Shown here: piece after piece, positions 37,739 through 46,206 of the stretch
Layout of the letters: every line of letters begins with the position of its first letter
Position numbering within the stretch: the stretch's first letter is position 1
Notes under the pieces: generated by a model
What the model was told of the DNA's origin: nothing
Database searches by the model: none
What the model saw: only the letters and a program-made list of their open reading frames with translations
From: Balneolaceae bacterium
Lineage (GTDB): Bacteria; Bacteroidota; Rhodothermia; Balneolales; Balneolaceae
DNA length: 64,000 bases
Reading direction: 5' to 3'
Assembly: GCA_017795005.1 (NCBI GenBank)
Contig: CP051242.1
Span: 2,844,119-2,908,118 of the forward strand
Made by a program: the position numbers and the translations under genes

Positions 37739-40318
37739 TCAAATTAATCCTTTTTCTTCGAGGGATTTTCTTAGCTCATTGTGATTCTTCCAGAACTGAT
37801 CTTCAATTTGCTGTACAACCAAATCAAATTCAGGATGTTTGGCGAGTGGTTTCATACCAGGGTCTTTATCCATGAACAACAGCACCCAATACTGGAAGTT
37901 TTCACGTGTAGCAAAAACCTTGAGTTGTTCAATAGCCAAATCATATTTCCCTTCATGGGCATACATTACTGCAGTACTGGCTTCCTTGTAAATTGATTGA
38001 TCTCTTTCACAATAGTCAGCATAGGATTCGAAATATTTTTCAGCTTCGTCTACCTTACCCACCTTTTCAAATGTTATTCCAATCTTAATATCTTCTTGAG
38101 GATACATATTCAGTCCAGCTGTCTCTCTGGCTATTGCAAATTTTTCAAAATAGAAATAAGCACTGTCGTAGTCTTCTTCAAAATAATATAGTTTGGCCAC
38201 ATCTTGTAGAATATCCAATCGTGTTACATCTTTGTTCCATTCTCGTAAAAGTTTCCTTCTTATTTCTTTTATATCCCGATTATGCGCATAGAGAACAAAA
38301 GCTTTCAAATGCGGCGCGTAATAATTATTCGAATCGTATTCCAACGATTCATTGATATAAACAAGCGCTTCATCAACAAAACCGGATTGTACAAAAGCAT
38401 TACTTAGACTCAAATAGAGATAACTTTTTGAAGTAGAGTCAATAGCCGCACTATTGATTTTATAGCTCGTCAAAGCGTACTCAAGATATTTAGCTGTATT
38501 TGGCATCACACCAGAATAAAACTCTGAGAGTGTTTGTAGTACAGCAAATGAATTCGGATTATAGTCCAACGCTTTCTCAAGATGTGGTAATGCTAACCGA
38601 TACTCCTCGGTATGCATGTAGTATAATGCCTTAGCTAAAAGACTTAGGTCTGACTTAGAATCATACAACAGCGCTTTATCAGCATAAGTATTGATTTCTT
38701 CGGTGTACCGTTTTTCAGCTTGGTGTAAATCCAGAAAGTAGTAGGAAATGGCAATGTCGGCATAAGCTAAAGAAAATTCAGGGTCGTATTCAATTGCCTG
38801 ATTTAATAACGAAATTCCTTTTTCTAGCCCTTCTGTACTTCTTGTAAAAAGTGGCTCACGGGATTGCAGATATAAATCGTAGGCTTCCAAGTTTTCTGTT
38901 GGCTTTTTCTCGATCTGTTCGAGTTCAGCGGGTGTAACAATTGCCTCAATCGCACTTGCGATTTTCGTAGCCACCTCTTTTTGTAAAGAGAAAATGTCAC
39001 CTACTTCTCTGGTATATTGTTCTGCCCATATGTGTTTATCACTTGAGGCTTCAATTAATTGGATATTGAGTAGAACCTGATCTCCAACCTTTTGACCACT
39101 TCCCTCAACAAAATAATTTACGTTGAGTTCATCTGCTATTTCGGGAATAGCTTTACTGGAATTTCTGTACTTCTCGACCGAAGTACGGCTAATAACTCGT
39201 AAATCTTCAATCTTCTGCAAATTGCCTAATGTCGATTCCATCAATCCATTAATGAAATAGACATTAGAGGAATCACTACTCTCATTTTTAAATGGCAATA
39301 CCGCAATTGATTTTTCGATCATTTCTGAATTTGATTCAGCCCTTGATACCTTGCTAAAGATGCCTGAATAATAACCTATGATGCCAAGTACAATTAGAAA
39401 AGTTGCTACTAATGACCACTTAATTAGTTGATTACCTACAACTTTATTTTTATCCGGGATCTCAACACCCCCAAGCTGATGATTGGATACTTCATATATT
39501 TCAATGGGCTTTGAAATGTTTTTCAGGGTATGAACACCTCTGGAAACCGTTAACAGTTCTGGCTGGTTCTTGACCTCATCGTATACCTTATCCGAGATAT
39601 ACACTGTACCTGCTTTGGCCATCGACTCAATCCGGGCAGCCACATTAACCCCGTCGCCAATTATTTCTTCATCAGTCGCAATAATATCGCCTGTATGTAC
39701 TCCAATCCGGATCGGAACCTGTGGCTCCTCTTTGAAGGCCAGCTGCATTTCGATCCCACATTGCACAGCTTCGATCGCACTTGAGAAAGTGCTTAAAGTA
39801 CCATCCCCATAGTATTGCAGAATACGTCCGTTATATTTTTTTGTGATAGAGTTGAAAACCTCGCGGTGCCTTTCCCTGAACATAATTCCTTTTTTCTCAT
39901 CCGACTGCATGAGTGAGGTATATCCCTCGATATCGGTAAACATAATCGCTACCAGTCGCCGCTGACGTGCTGAGGGTCCACCTGCTGAACCCGAAAAATC
40001 ATTTTTCCCAACTTCTCCTGGTGGATAACCATAGTGTTCTCGGAAGCATTTGATAAAATAGGATGAGCTACCAAAACCTACTTTATAGGAAACTTCTGAA
40101 ACAGTATATGACTCTTCTTTTAACAGATCCATAGCTATTTCGAGACGAACCTGACGAATGAATTTGCTGACTGAAAGGCTGGTATGCTTTTTTACTTTTC
40201 TGAGCAAATTAGAGCGACTCATATTCATCGCAGACGCTAATTCTGATACTCCGAATTGTTCATCATCGAGGTTCCCCTCAATGATGCTTGTAATTTGACT
40301 AATAAAGCCTTCTTCCAT
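37739..40318 (-). CDS. AraC-type HTH / class III adenylate cyclase / TPR fusion regulator
   Basis: 859 residues. Order: AraC-type DNA-binding helices (1-105, with LKEESYTVSEVSYKVGFGSS); a class III cyclase (about 120-285); one membrane helix (about 299-320, SLVATFLIVLGIIGYYSG); a periplasmic FlgO/TolB-N-like domain starting SIAVLPFKNESSD; and many TPR repeats to the end. The cyclase keeps the metal aspartates (Asp129 in FTDIEGYTS, Asp172 in YYGDGTLS) and the transition-state pair Asn225/Arg229 in GDGVNVAARIE, so it should be active. A DNA-binding head on a membrane cyclase is uncommon. Divergent from the ankyrin lipoprotein gene; two 11-bp direct repeats lie between. Confidence 0.88.
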   Translation of the reverse strand: MEEGFISQITSIIEGNLDDEQFGVSELASAMNMSRSNLLRKVKKHTSLSVSKFIRQVRLEIAMDLLKEESYTVSEVSYKVGFGSSSYFIKCFREHYGYPPGEVGKNDFSGSAGGPSARQRRLVAIMFTDIEGYTSLMQSDEKKGIMFRERHREVFNSITKKYNGRILQYYGDGTLSTFSSAIEAVQCGIEMQLAFKEEPQVPIRIGVHTGDIIATDEEIIGDGVNVAARIESMAKAGTVYISDKVYDEVKNQPELLTVSRGVHTLKNISKPIEIYEVSNHQLGGVEIPDKNKVVGNQLIKWSLVATFLIVLGIIGYYSGIFSKVSRAESNSEMIEKSIAVLPFKNESSDSSNVYFINGLMESTLGNLQKIEDLRVISRTSVEKYRNSSKAIPEIADELNVNYFVEGSGQKVGDQVLLNIQLIEASSDKHIWAEQYTREVGDIFSLQKEVATKIASAIEAIVTPAELEQIEKKPTENLEAYDLYLQSREPLFTRSTEGLEKGISLLNQAIEYDPEFSLAYADIAISYYFLDLHQAEKRYTEEINTYADKALLYDSKSDLSLLAKALYYMHTEEYRLALPHLEKALDYNPNSFAVLQTLSEFYSGVMPNTAKYLEYALTSYKINSAAIDSTSKSYLYLSLSNAFVQSGFVDEALVYINESLEYDSNNYYAPHLKAFVLYAHNRDIKEIRRKLLREWNKDVTRLDILQDVAKLYYFEEDYDSAYFYFEKFAIARETAGLNMYPQEDIKIGITFEKVGKVDEAEKYFESYADYCERDQSIYKEASTAVMYAHEGKYDLAIEQLKVFATRENFQYWVLLFMDKDPGMKPLAKHPEFDLVVQQIEDQFWKNHNELRKSLEEKGLI

Positions 40319-40424
40319 GCCTGGGAAGCTCTTGTTTAAGGTGAAATGAACTAGTTCAAGTTAGAAATTTTATAGACTTCTGAAAATCCTCTTTTTCATA
40401 CTCCTTCGAGATGTAAAGTTACGA

Positions 40425-40455
40425 CTTGCGTCATAATTTATACTCTTGCGTCATA
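40425..40455. promoter_or_regulatory. Pair of CTTGCGTCATA direct repeats; candidate AraC operator
   Basis: CTTGCGTCATA occurs at 40425-40435 and again at 40445-40455, exactly 20 bp apart (two helical turns), with the following bases also alike (ATTTAT / GTTTTT). AraC-family half-sites often have this spacing. The pair lies in the 256-bp gap between the regulator and the ankyrin lipoprotein gene, 107 bp upstream of one start and 120 bp upstream of the other. Confidence 0.55.
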
Positions 40456-40574
40456 GTTTTTATCCCTTCCTCAAAGTTGATGTATTTGGCTTCATGCCTG
40501 ATAGGTCTCATGCGAACACTTTTTTGATCTTTCCAGAGAAGAAAATCTCAACGAGAACTCAAAAAAACAGAACT

Positions 40575-41147
40575 ATGAAATATTTAAGTACGAACTCCTA
40601 TAAATCAATAGTTGCTATTATAATCCTTTTCGCAATAGCACCAGCATGTGCACGACAAAGTGATGAATCACAAACTATTTCCAAGAATAGCGCACCTGAA
40701 ATGGATATCCAGGCTGCAATAATTTCTGGCAATCTGGAAGTTGTAAAACAACATATAGATGCAGAAACTGATCTCAATAAGAAAGACCCTATAAGTGGCT
40801 CCTCTCCTTTAATAACAGCAGCCACTTTTGGGAAAATTGACATCGCGAAAACGTTAATCAATGCCGGAGCAGATCTTTCTGTAAAGAATAACGATGGATC
40901 AACCGCTCTGCATTCAGCGGCCTTTTTCTGCAGGATTGAAATAGTTCAATTGCTGATTGATGCCAATGTGGACAAAGACCAGCGTAATAACTTTGGTGTA
41001 ACAGCCCGCGAATCTGTTATGGGACCATTCGAACAGGCTCAACCCATCTACGCTATGATGCAAGAACAACTTGCTCCATTTGGATTACAGCTTGATATGG
41101 AAGAGCTGAAAAAAACACGTCCCGTAATTGCAATGATGTTACAATAA
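40575..41147 (+). CDS. Ankyrin-repeat lipoprotein
   Basis: 190 residues. The ATG at 40575 gives a clean lipoprotein signal (SIVAIIILFAIAPACARQ); an in-frame TTG 43 codons upstream is rejected. Three ankyrin repeats follow: IQAAIISGNLEVVKQHIDAE, SGSSPLITAATFGKIDIAK and DGSTALHSAAFFCRIEIVQL. A hydrophobic helix-rich tail (FEQAQPIYAMMQEQLAPFG, ending PVIAMMLQ) is not an ankyrin repeat. A diverged second copy of this tail lies downstream at 41861-41955. It may be a target of the divergent AraC-cyclase regulator, and its secretion suggests a periplasmic binding role. Confidence 0.85.
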   Translation: MKYLSTNSYKSIVAIIILFAIAPACARQSDESQTISKNSAPEMDIQAAIISGNLEVVKQHIDAETDLNKKDPISGSSPLITAATFGKIDIAKTLINAGADLSVKNNDGSTALHSAAFFCRIEIVQLLIDANVDKDQRNNFGVTARESVMGPFEQAQPIYAMMQEQLAPFGLQLDMEELKKTRPVIAMMLQ

Positions 41148-41171
41148 CAAAAACTCAAAATTAATACTCTC

Positions 41172-41819
41172 ATGAAAACTCTATTAACAATTCTTTTACT
41201 TCTTTGCGCGCATAGTGCTTATGCTCAAGTTAGCACTTCAATAGATAACGAAACTAAAGTAGCCCATTCTTGGCGGGTAAGTTTACCTTATATCGTTCCA
41301 GATGAGATCATCGATGGTTATGGAGAGCGAACAAGTATTCAAATGGTAGAATTACATGTAAAACGAAACCTCGATAATAAGAACATTGTAGGTGTGAAGT
41401 TTGCCACATGGCGATTATTTCAACCTATGGGAATCCTGTGGTGGCAAGGTCTCTTGGATAAGATGGAGTCAGGAAGTGACTATTACGATGGATACCTAAG
41501 AGAAACTGGAATTGGTATTTCCTATCAACGAATGCTGTGGAAAGGACTTTTTGCATCTGTTGAGGTACTACCACAGATACAAACATATACGGATTTAAAC
41601 GGCAATAAAATTAAGAATGGTTTTAAAGTTTATAATTCATATCACCTGGGGTATCATGTATCAATTGGGAAGAAAAAACGATTTTTCATAGAACCTCAAG
41701 TCCATGTTAATCAATGGTTTTTTGACAACAATTCACCTGAAGGGTTTAAAGAATTTGATGATAAATACGGAAACGTCTTTCTCTTCGAACCAAACATTTA
41801 CATAGGCTATAAATTTTAA
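41172..41819 (+). CDS. Secreted hypothetical protein, possibly outer-membrane
   Basis: 215 residues with a signal peptide (LLTILLLLCAHSAYAQ). The rest is beta-rich with aromatic-alternating strands (ISYQRMLWKGLFASVEVLPQ, YHLGYHVSIGKKKRFFIEPQ) and ends YIGYKF, with a terminal phenylalanine, as in small outer-membrane barrels. No conserved domain is recognised. Its upstream flank (ankyrin 3' end plus leader) is repeated in degenerate form right after its stop, so it appears to have been inserted into that junction. Confidence 0.65.
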   Translation: MKTLLTILLLLCAHSAYAQVSTSIDNETKVAHSWRVSLPYIVPDEIIDGYGERTSIQMVELHVKRNLDNKNIVGVKFATWRLFQPMGILWWQGLLDKMESGSDYYDGYLRETGIGISYQRMLWKGLFASVEVLPQIQTYTDLNGNKIKNGFKVYNSYHLGYHVSIGKKKRFFIEPQVHVNQWFFDNNSPEGFKEFDDKYGNVFLFEPNIYIGYKF

Positions 41820-41860
41820 GCTCTAGTCTGATAAGTCACGATGGCGTTATGGTAGAATAT

Positions 41861-41955
41861 TTTGGATAAGGCTCGACATTGAAGAGCTGGAAAAAACACC
41901 CTGTAATTACCATGACATCGCGGTAACAATAATTAAAAATACATCCCCATGAAAA
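41861..41955 (+). pseudogene. Degenerate copy of ankyrin gene 3' end and leader
   Basis: From about 41861 (TTTGGATAAGGCTC...) and clearly from 41881 (GAAGAGCTGGAAAAAACAC), this sequence follows the ankyrin gene's 3' end at 41100 (GAAGAGCTGAAAAAAACAC). The match continues across the stop codon into the leader and up to CATGAAAACT, which starts the next gene in both places (41170 and 41948). A few deletions break the frame. Confidence 0.75.
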
Positions 41956-43064
41956 CTACACGAAGATACGATATTGATTGGCTGAGGGTAATTGCAATCT
42001 GGTTATTGCTAATTTACCACATCGCAATCGTTTTCCAACCCTGGGCCATGTTTTTTGGGTTCATCAAAAGTAATGAACTGCTAGTGAATCTTTGGAAACC
42101 AATGACTATGCTAAATGTCTGGAGGATTCCGATTTTATTCTATGTGTCTGGTATGGGGGTGTATTTTGCAATTATGAAAAGAAACTGGAAACAGTTATTG
42201 CTGGAACGTTCAAAAAGAATTCTGTTGCCTTTTATATTCGGTTTCTTTGCTATTACACCTCTTCATATGTTTATTTTTCAGGCTTACTATGAAATGCCTT
42301 TAGGATACTTCCCGCATGCAGGACACTTGTGGTTCCTTGGAAATATATTCTGCTACGTACTGTTAGCATCTCCTTTATTTTTTTATTTGAAGAGAAATAC
42401 ACGTAGCCGATTCAAGAAAGGATTAACTGGCTTAATGAGACATCCATTAGGACCTTTATCGATTACAGTCTTTTTTGTGATTGAAGTTTTAATAGTTAAA
42501 CCAAGTCTATTTGAATTATATGCCGAAACATTGCATGGATTTTTCCTAGGGTTACTAGCCTTTATATTTGGATTTCTTTTCGTATATGCAGGAAAAATTT
42601 TCTGGCAAACAGTGAAGAAATGGAGATGGCTGTATATAGGATTAGCTGCAATTTAATATACCCTTCGATTAACTATACTCGAAACAACACCTTTATCTTA
42701 CCTCACAGCTATCGAGTCAAATCTTTGGATTTTTGGACTCTTTGGAATAGGATACAAGTACTTGAACCGACCAAGCTCTGCTTTAAGTTACCTTAGTCAA
42801 GCTGCTTATCCGGTTTACATTATTCATATGTTTGTTCTTTATGTAGGATCCTTTTTAATTCTGCCTTTAGAAATACCTGTACTGTTGAAATTTATTTTTG
42901 TGGTAGCCTTTACCATAATTATGTGCTATTTGATTTATGAGATCCTTATCAAACGAACCGGATTATTTAAATCACTTTTTGGTCTCAATTGGAAAGCTGG
43001 TGCTGCTTCAGCTAATAACCAGGTGGAAACAATACATCTAAATCGTAATAATAGCAGGAATTAG
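41949..43064 (+). pseudogene. Acyltransferase-3 family gene, interrupted by one in-frame stop
   Basis: A membrane acyltransferase-3 (OatA/NodX-like) of 371 codons is cut at 42654-42656 by TAA. The reading frame stays open on both sides: upstream RRYDIDWLRVIAIWLLLIYHI with the usual Asp and His (residues 9-24), HAGHLWFLGNIF; downstream NRPSSALSYLSQAAYPVYII and the final helix to 43064. One base change of a sense codon explains the break, without any frameshift. A truncated 235-residue product is therefore made unless read-through occurs. The gene is the last in its block; its stop is directly followed by the second gltA remnant. Confidence 0.85.
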
Positions 43065-43066
43065 AT

Positions 43067-43141
43067 AACAGACTGATCAGACCACGAGCTCTGTGTTTTG
43101 GTGAGAAGAATCTGGATTGGACTCCAATAGAAAGTCGCTAA
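43067..43141 (+). pseudogene. Leftover 3' end of citrate synthase (remnant 2)
   Basis: 24 codons plus stop encode NRLIRPRAL then CFGEKNLDWTPIESR, against NRLIRPRAL then YVGEKNLDWVPVEER in gltA. It starts two bases after the acyltransferase pseudogene. By hand, it agrees better with remnant 1 (42 of 51 shared bases) than remnant 1 does with gltA (40 of 51). The stop is followed by TTAGCGG with no clear terminator. Confidence 0.9.
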
Positions 43142-43159
43142 TTAGCGGTTGATAAAACT

Positions 43160-46066
43160 TTAGTTTGTCGCCCAGGTTTTCATTTCAGATGGGATGAATC
43201 GTAATTCAAACTTTGCACCATTTTCTGATTTCCAGTTTATCCTTCCATTTAATTGATCCGCTAAATTGAAGATGAGGCTCATACCCAATGAACCTTCTTT
43301 CATTTTCTCGAAACCTTCAGGAAGTCCGATACCAGTATCTTTAACTGTAAATACTACTTCCTCTCCTTCTTTAATCACTTTCAGATTAATTGACCCGGAT
43401 TTATCCTCTGGAAATGCATATTTAAAAGCATTTGTAATTAATTCATTAGCCAGGATTCCGAAAGGTACAGCCTGATTAACATTGAGTGTAATCTCATCTC
43501 CTTCAAGAGAAATAGTGGTGTTCTTACCGTTTTGTTTAAATGTCCTTTTAATATCTCCAAGAAGATCATTCAAATAAGATTTCACTTCTATGCTCGTAAA
43601 TAAATCGTTCTGATAAAGCTTCTCATGAATGGTAGCAATAGATTTTATTCGCGCCTGAGACTCATTAAAAATTTGTACAACCTTTTCATCATCTATACTT
43701 AAGGCTTGAAGAGCAAATAACCCCGAAACTACAGCCAGATTATTTTTTACACGATGATGAATCTCTTTAATAAGTACTTCTTTTTCTTTTAGAGATAATT
43801 CGAGCCGCTTTTGATATTCCAAAATGTGAGTTATATCTGTAGCTGTTCCTGAACAGCCAATTATTTCACCATCGGCATTTCTTAGAGGATAAGCCTTCGC
43901 AGAAAGAAAAGTATGTCGTCCATCTTTTTTAATCATTGTAAGGTCAAAGTGGTCAAAACTTTCTCCATGAATAACATCCGTATGTATTTGGACTGTTTCT
44001 TCAACATTATCTGGAGCTACATGGGGTACAAAAGAAGCCCCAATTAATTCTTCGGGTTTATAACCAAGAATATCATAGCTGGCATTATTCATAAAGTTGA
44101 AATTCCCTTCTTTATCAATTCTCCAAATCAAATCCCTAGACGCTTCAACCAGATTACGATACTTCCTTTCGCTACTTACTAATGCAAGCTCTACGTTTTT
44201 TTGCTCAGAAATATCTTCAATCAAAATCATAAGCTTTTGAACTTTACCCGAATCATCTTTGATCGGAGTAATATATTCACGAAGAACTATGGATTTCCCT
44301 TCCCGATTATGACGGTTTATTTCTACTAGTTTTGTCTTTTCATTTTTAAAAACCTCATTTATGTACCCAATGGCCTCTTTTTTGTTATCACCCTTGGCAT
44401 AAGGCAAAAAGCTTCCTGTTACTTCTTCTTTTTTCCAACCAAATATAACTTCACATTGATGATTCCATACATCCAGTACAATTCCTTCTGAATCAACGGT
44501 AAAAACTCCAATAGGAGCTCCATCAATTAAGGCCGACAAAACAGTATTGGTTTCAATCAATTCCTGTTCATACTTAACCTTTTCAGTAACATCATTGATC
44601 AATACAAGTCGGGTCTTCTTACCACTTAATTCGATCCTTTTCCAATGTACATCTACATTAATCAGGCTTCCGTCTTTTTTGAAATGCCTACTTCGGGAAA
44701 CGGTATTGCCAAGTTTATCAGATAAATCAAGACCTTTAATTATATCCTCATACTTCACGAGGTCTTCTTTTGGTCTTAGATCCAGTGAAGACATCCCAAC
44801 AAACTCATTATTACTATATCCATATAGCGCTTCTGCTGCTTTATTAACTCCGGAAATTAATTCAGAACCGTCATCTTCTATAAGCATTAATGGATTTGGA
44901 TTGTTTTCAAAAAGGAAGCGGTACCTTTGTTCTCTTTTTTCTCTGTCTATTTCTTCTTCTTTCTCTTTCGTAATGTCTCTTAGAGAACCATATAGTTTTA
45001 CTGTTTTGTTATTAATCACAAACGGATCAAATGTTACCCGAACCCATTTTTTTGTTCCTTTAGCACCAATAAATCGAAGTTTCAGATCTTTGGAATTGAA
45101 ATTTTTGATACAATCTTGAATAGCTTCTCTTAGAATGGGTTGATCATCAGGATGATAAAATTCTATTGTTTTGTCTCCTGATTTCTCAATCTGATCATCC
45201 AGTTCATATATCTCAAAAACCATCGGGCTCCCCTTAAAAGTATCATTCGCAATGATATACTCCCACCCACCAACTCCTGCGCTCTTACTTGTTTGCTCTA
45301 AAAATGATTTATTAAGCAGAAGATCAGAGACATCCTGAATGGTTGTAATTACAAAAACTTCACCGTTTATCTTTTCAATAGTAGAAGAAGTCATAACTAC
45401 TACATAAGAACCATCCTTCTTTACTTCGGTGAACTGTTTGGGTTCACCTCTCCCAACTTCAATGAATTCTTTATACGCTTCTTCTTCTTTAGATTCATTT
45501 TCAGATGGGGTAACAATTGACAGATTCTGACCTAATAATTCTTCTTCTTCATATCCCAATATTTCGCAATATCTTTTGTTTGCACTAATAATTTTCCGGT
45601 TTCCATCAGAAATCCTTACTCCAAGCATGGAATTGAAGAGTGCATTTAAAAAAATTTCGTTCTTTTCTTTTTCTTTTCTTTCCTGATATGCTTCAATTTC
45701 CCTTTTTATGGCAGGAACAAGTCTGGTTAAGTTATCTTTTAGTACATAATCTTTTGCACCAAGTAAAACCGCATCAATGGCCATTTCATCAGGAACTGTA
45801 CCAGATACGAGAATTAATGGAATATCCATTCCCTTCTCTTTCAAAAACTCAATTATATCTATGCCAGTGAACCCCGGAAGACTATAATCTGAAATAATGA
45901 TATCAAATTGTTGTTCGTTAAGAAGAGCATCAATTTCCTGAATGGAATCAACAACATAAGATTGATGCTCGTAGCCTCCATTTCTAATCTCTCTGCTTAG
46001 AAGCTCAGCATCAAGAGGATTATCCTCTATAAATAAAATATTAAGCGTTCGCATTAGGTTACTCAC
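43160..46066 (-). CDS. Response regulator / multi-PAS sensor histidine kinase (HisKA_2 type)
   Basis: 968-residue cytosolic hybrid with an N-terminal receiver (phosphoacceptor Asp60 in DIIISDYSLPG, lysine in KDYVLKDN), about five PAS domains (for example SVSGNRKIISANKRYCEILG; the last, before the kinase, with NFMNNASYDILGYKPEELIG) and a HisKA_2/HATPase module. The phosphorylated histidine lies in IKEIHHRVKNNLAVVSG near 770, and the ATP site has GILANELITNAFKY and VKDTGIGLPEG. No membrane helix is present, so the signal is internal: redox, light or small molecule. No DNA-binding response regulator is nearby. It is transcribed towards remnant 2 and 19 bp from it. Confidence 0.9.
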   Translation of the reverse strand: MSNLMRTLNILFIEDNPLDAELLSREIRNGGYEHQSYVVDSIQEIDALLNEQQFDIIISDYSLPGFTGIDIIEFLKEKGMDIPLILVSGTVPDEMAIDAVLLGAKDYVLKDNLTRLVPAIKREIEAYQERKEKEKNEIFLNALFNSMLGVRISDGNRKIISANKRYCEILGYEEEELLGQNLSIVTPSENESKEEEAYKEFIEVGRGEPKQFTEVKKDGSYVVVMTSSTIEKINGEVFVITTIQDVSDLLLNKSFLEQTSKSAGVGGWEYIIANDTFKGSPMVFEIYELDDQIEKSGDKTIEFYHPDDQPILREAIQDCIKNFNSKDLKLRFIGAKGTKKWVRVTFDPFVINNKTVKLYGSLRDITKEKEEEIDREKREQRYRFLFENNPNPLMLIEDDGSELISGVNKAAEALYGYSNNEFVGMSSLDLRPKEDLVKYEDIIKGLDLSDKLGNTVSRSRHFKKDGSLINVDVHWKRIELSGKKTRLVLINDVTEKVKYEQELIETNTVLSALIDGAPIGVFTVDSEGIVLDVWNHQCEVIFGWKKEEVTGSFLPYAKGDNKKEAIGYINEVFKNEKTKLVEINRHNREGKSIVLREYITPIKDDSGKVQKLMILIEDISEQKNVELALVSSERKYRNLVEASRDLIWRIDKEGNFNFMNNASYDILGYKPEELIGASFVPHVAPDNVEETVQIHTDVIHGESFDHFDLTMIKKDGRHTFLSAKAYPLRNADGEIIGCSGTATDITHILEYQKRLELSLKEKEVLIKEIHHRVKNNLAVVSGLFALQALSIDDEKVVQIFNESQARIKSIATIHEKLYQNDLFTSIEVKSYLNDLLGDIKRTFKQNGKNTTISLEGDEITLNVNQAVPFGILANELITNAFKYAFPEDKSGSINLKVIKEGEEVVFTVKDTGIGLPEGFEKMKEGSLGMSLIFNLADQLNGRINWKSENGAKFELRFIPSEMKTWATN

Positions 46067-46206
46067 TATCCAACATATTCTGATTAAATCAAAATAGTGA
46101 AATCGGATTCACTGTACCTTTCTTATATATAAACTCTAACTAAGTTATATATATTCTAACTATAATTAAGTCTTTTCACCTAATGCTTAGTTCCCAAAAA
46201 GTTAGA

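Noticed and set aside
40446-40574. A longer form of the ankyrin lipoprotein starting at TTG 40446
   Set aside because: The ATG at 40575 gives a proper lipoprotein signal, whereas the extension would bury it and run over the operator-like repeat at 40445.
35151-43064. A prophage or integrative element between the gltA ends
   Set aside because: No integrase, relaxase, capsid or replication gene is found in the blocks; only the end duplications suggest insertion.
46067-46206. Possible small RNA in the AT-rich gap between the histidine kinase gene and leuS
   Set aside because: Only short TATATA/CTAACT repeats are visible, with no stable hairpin or terminator pair.
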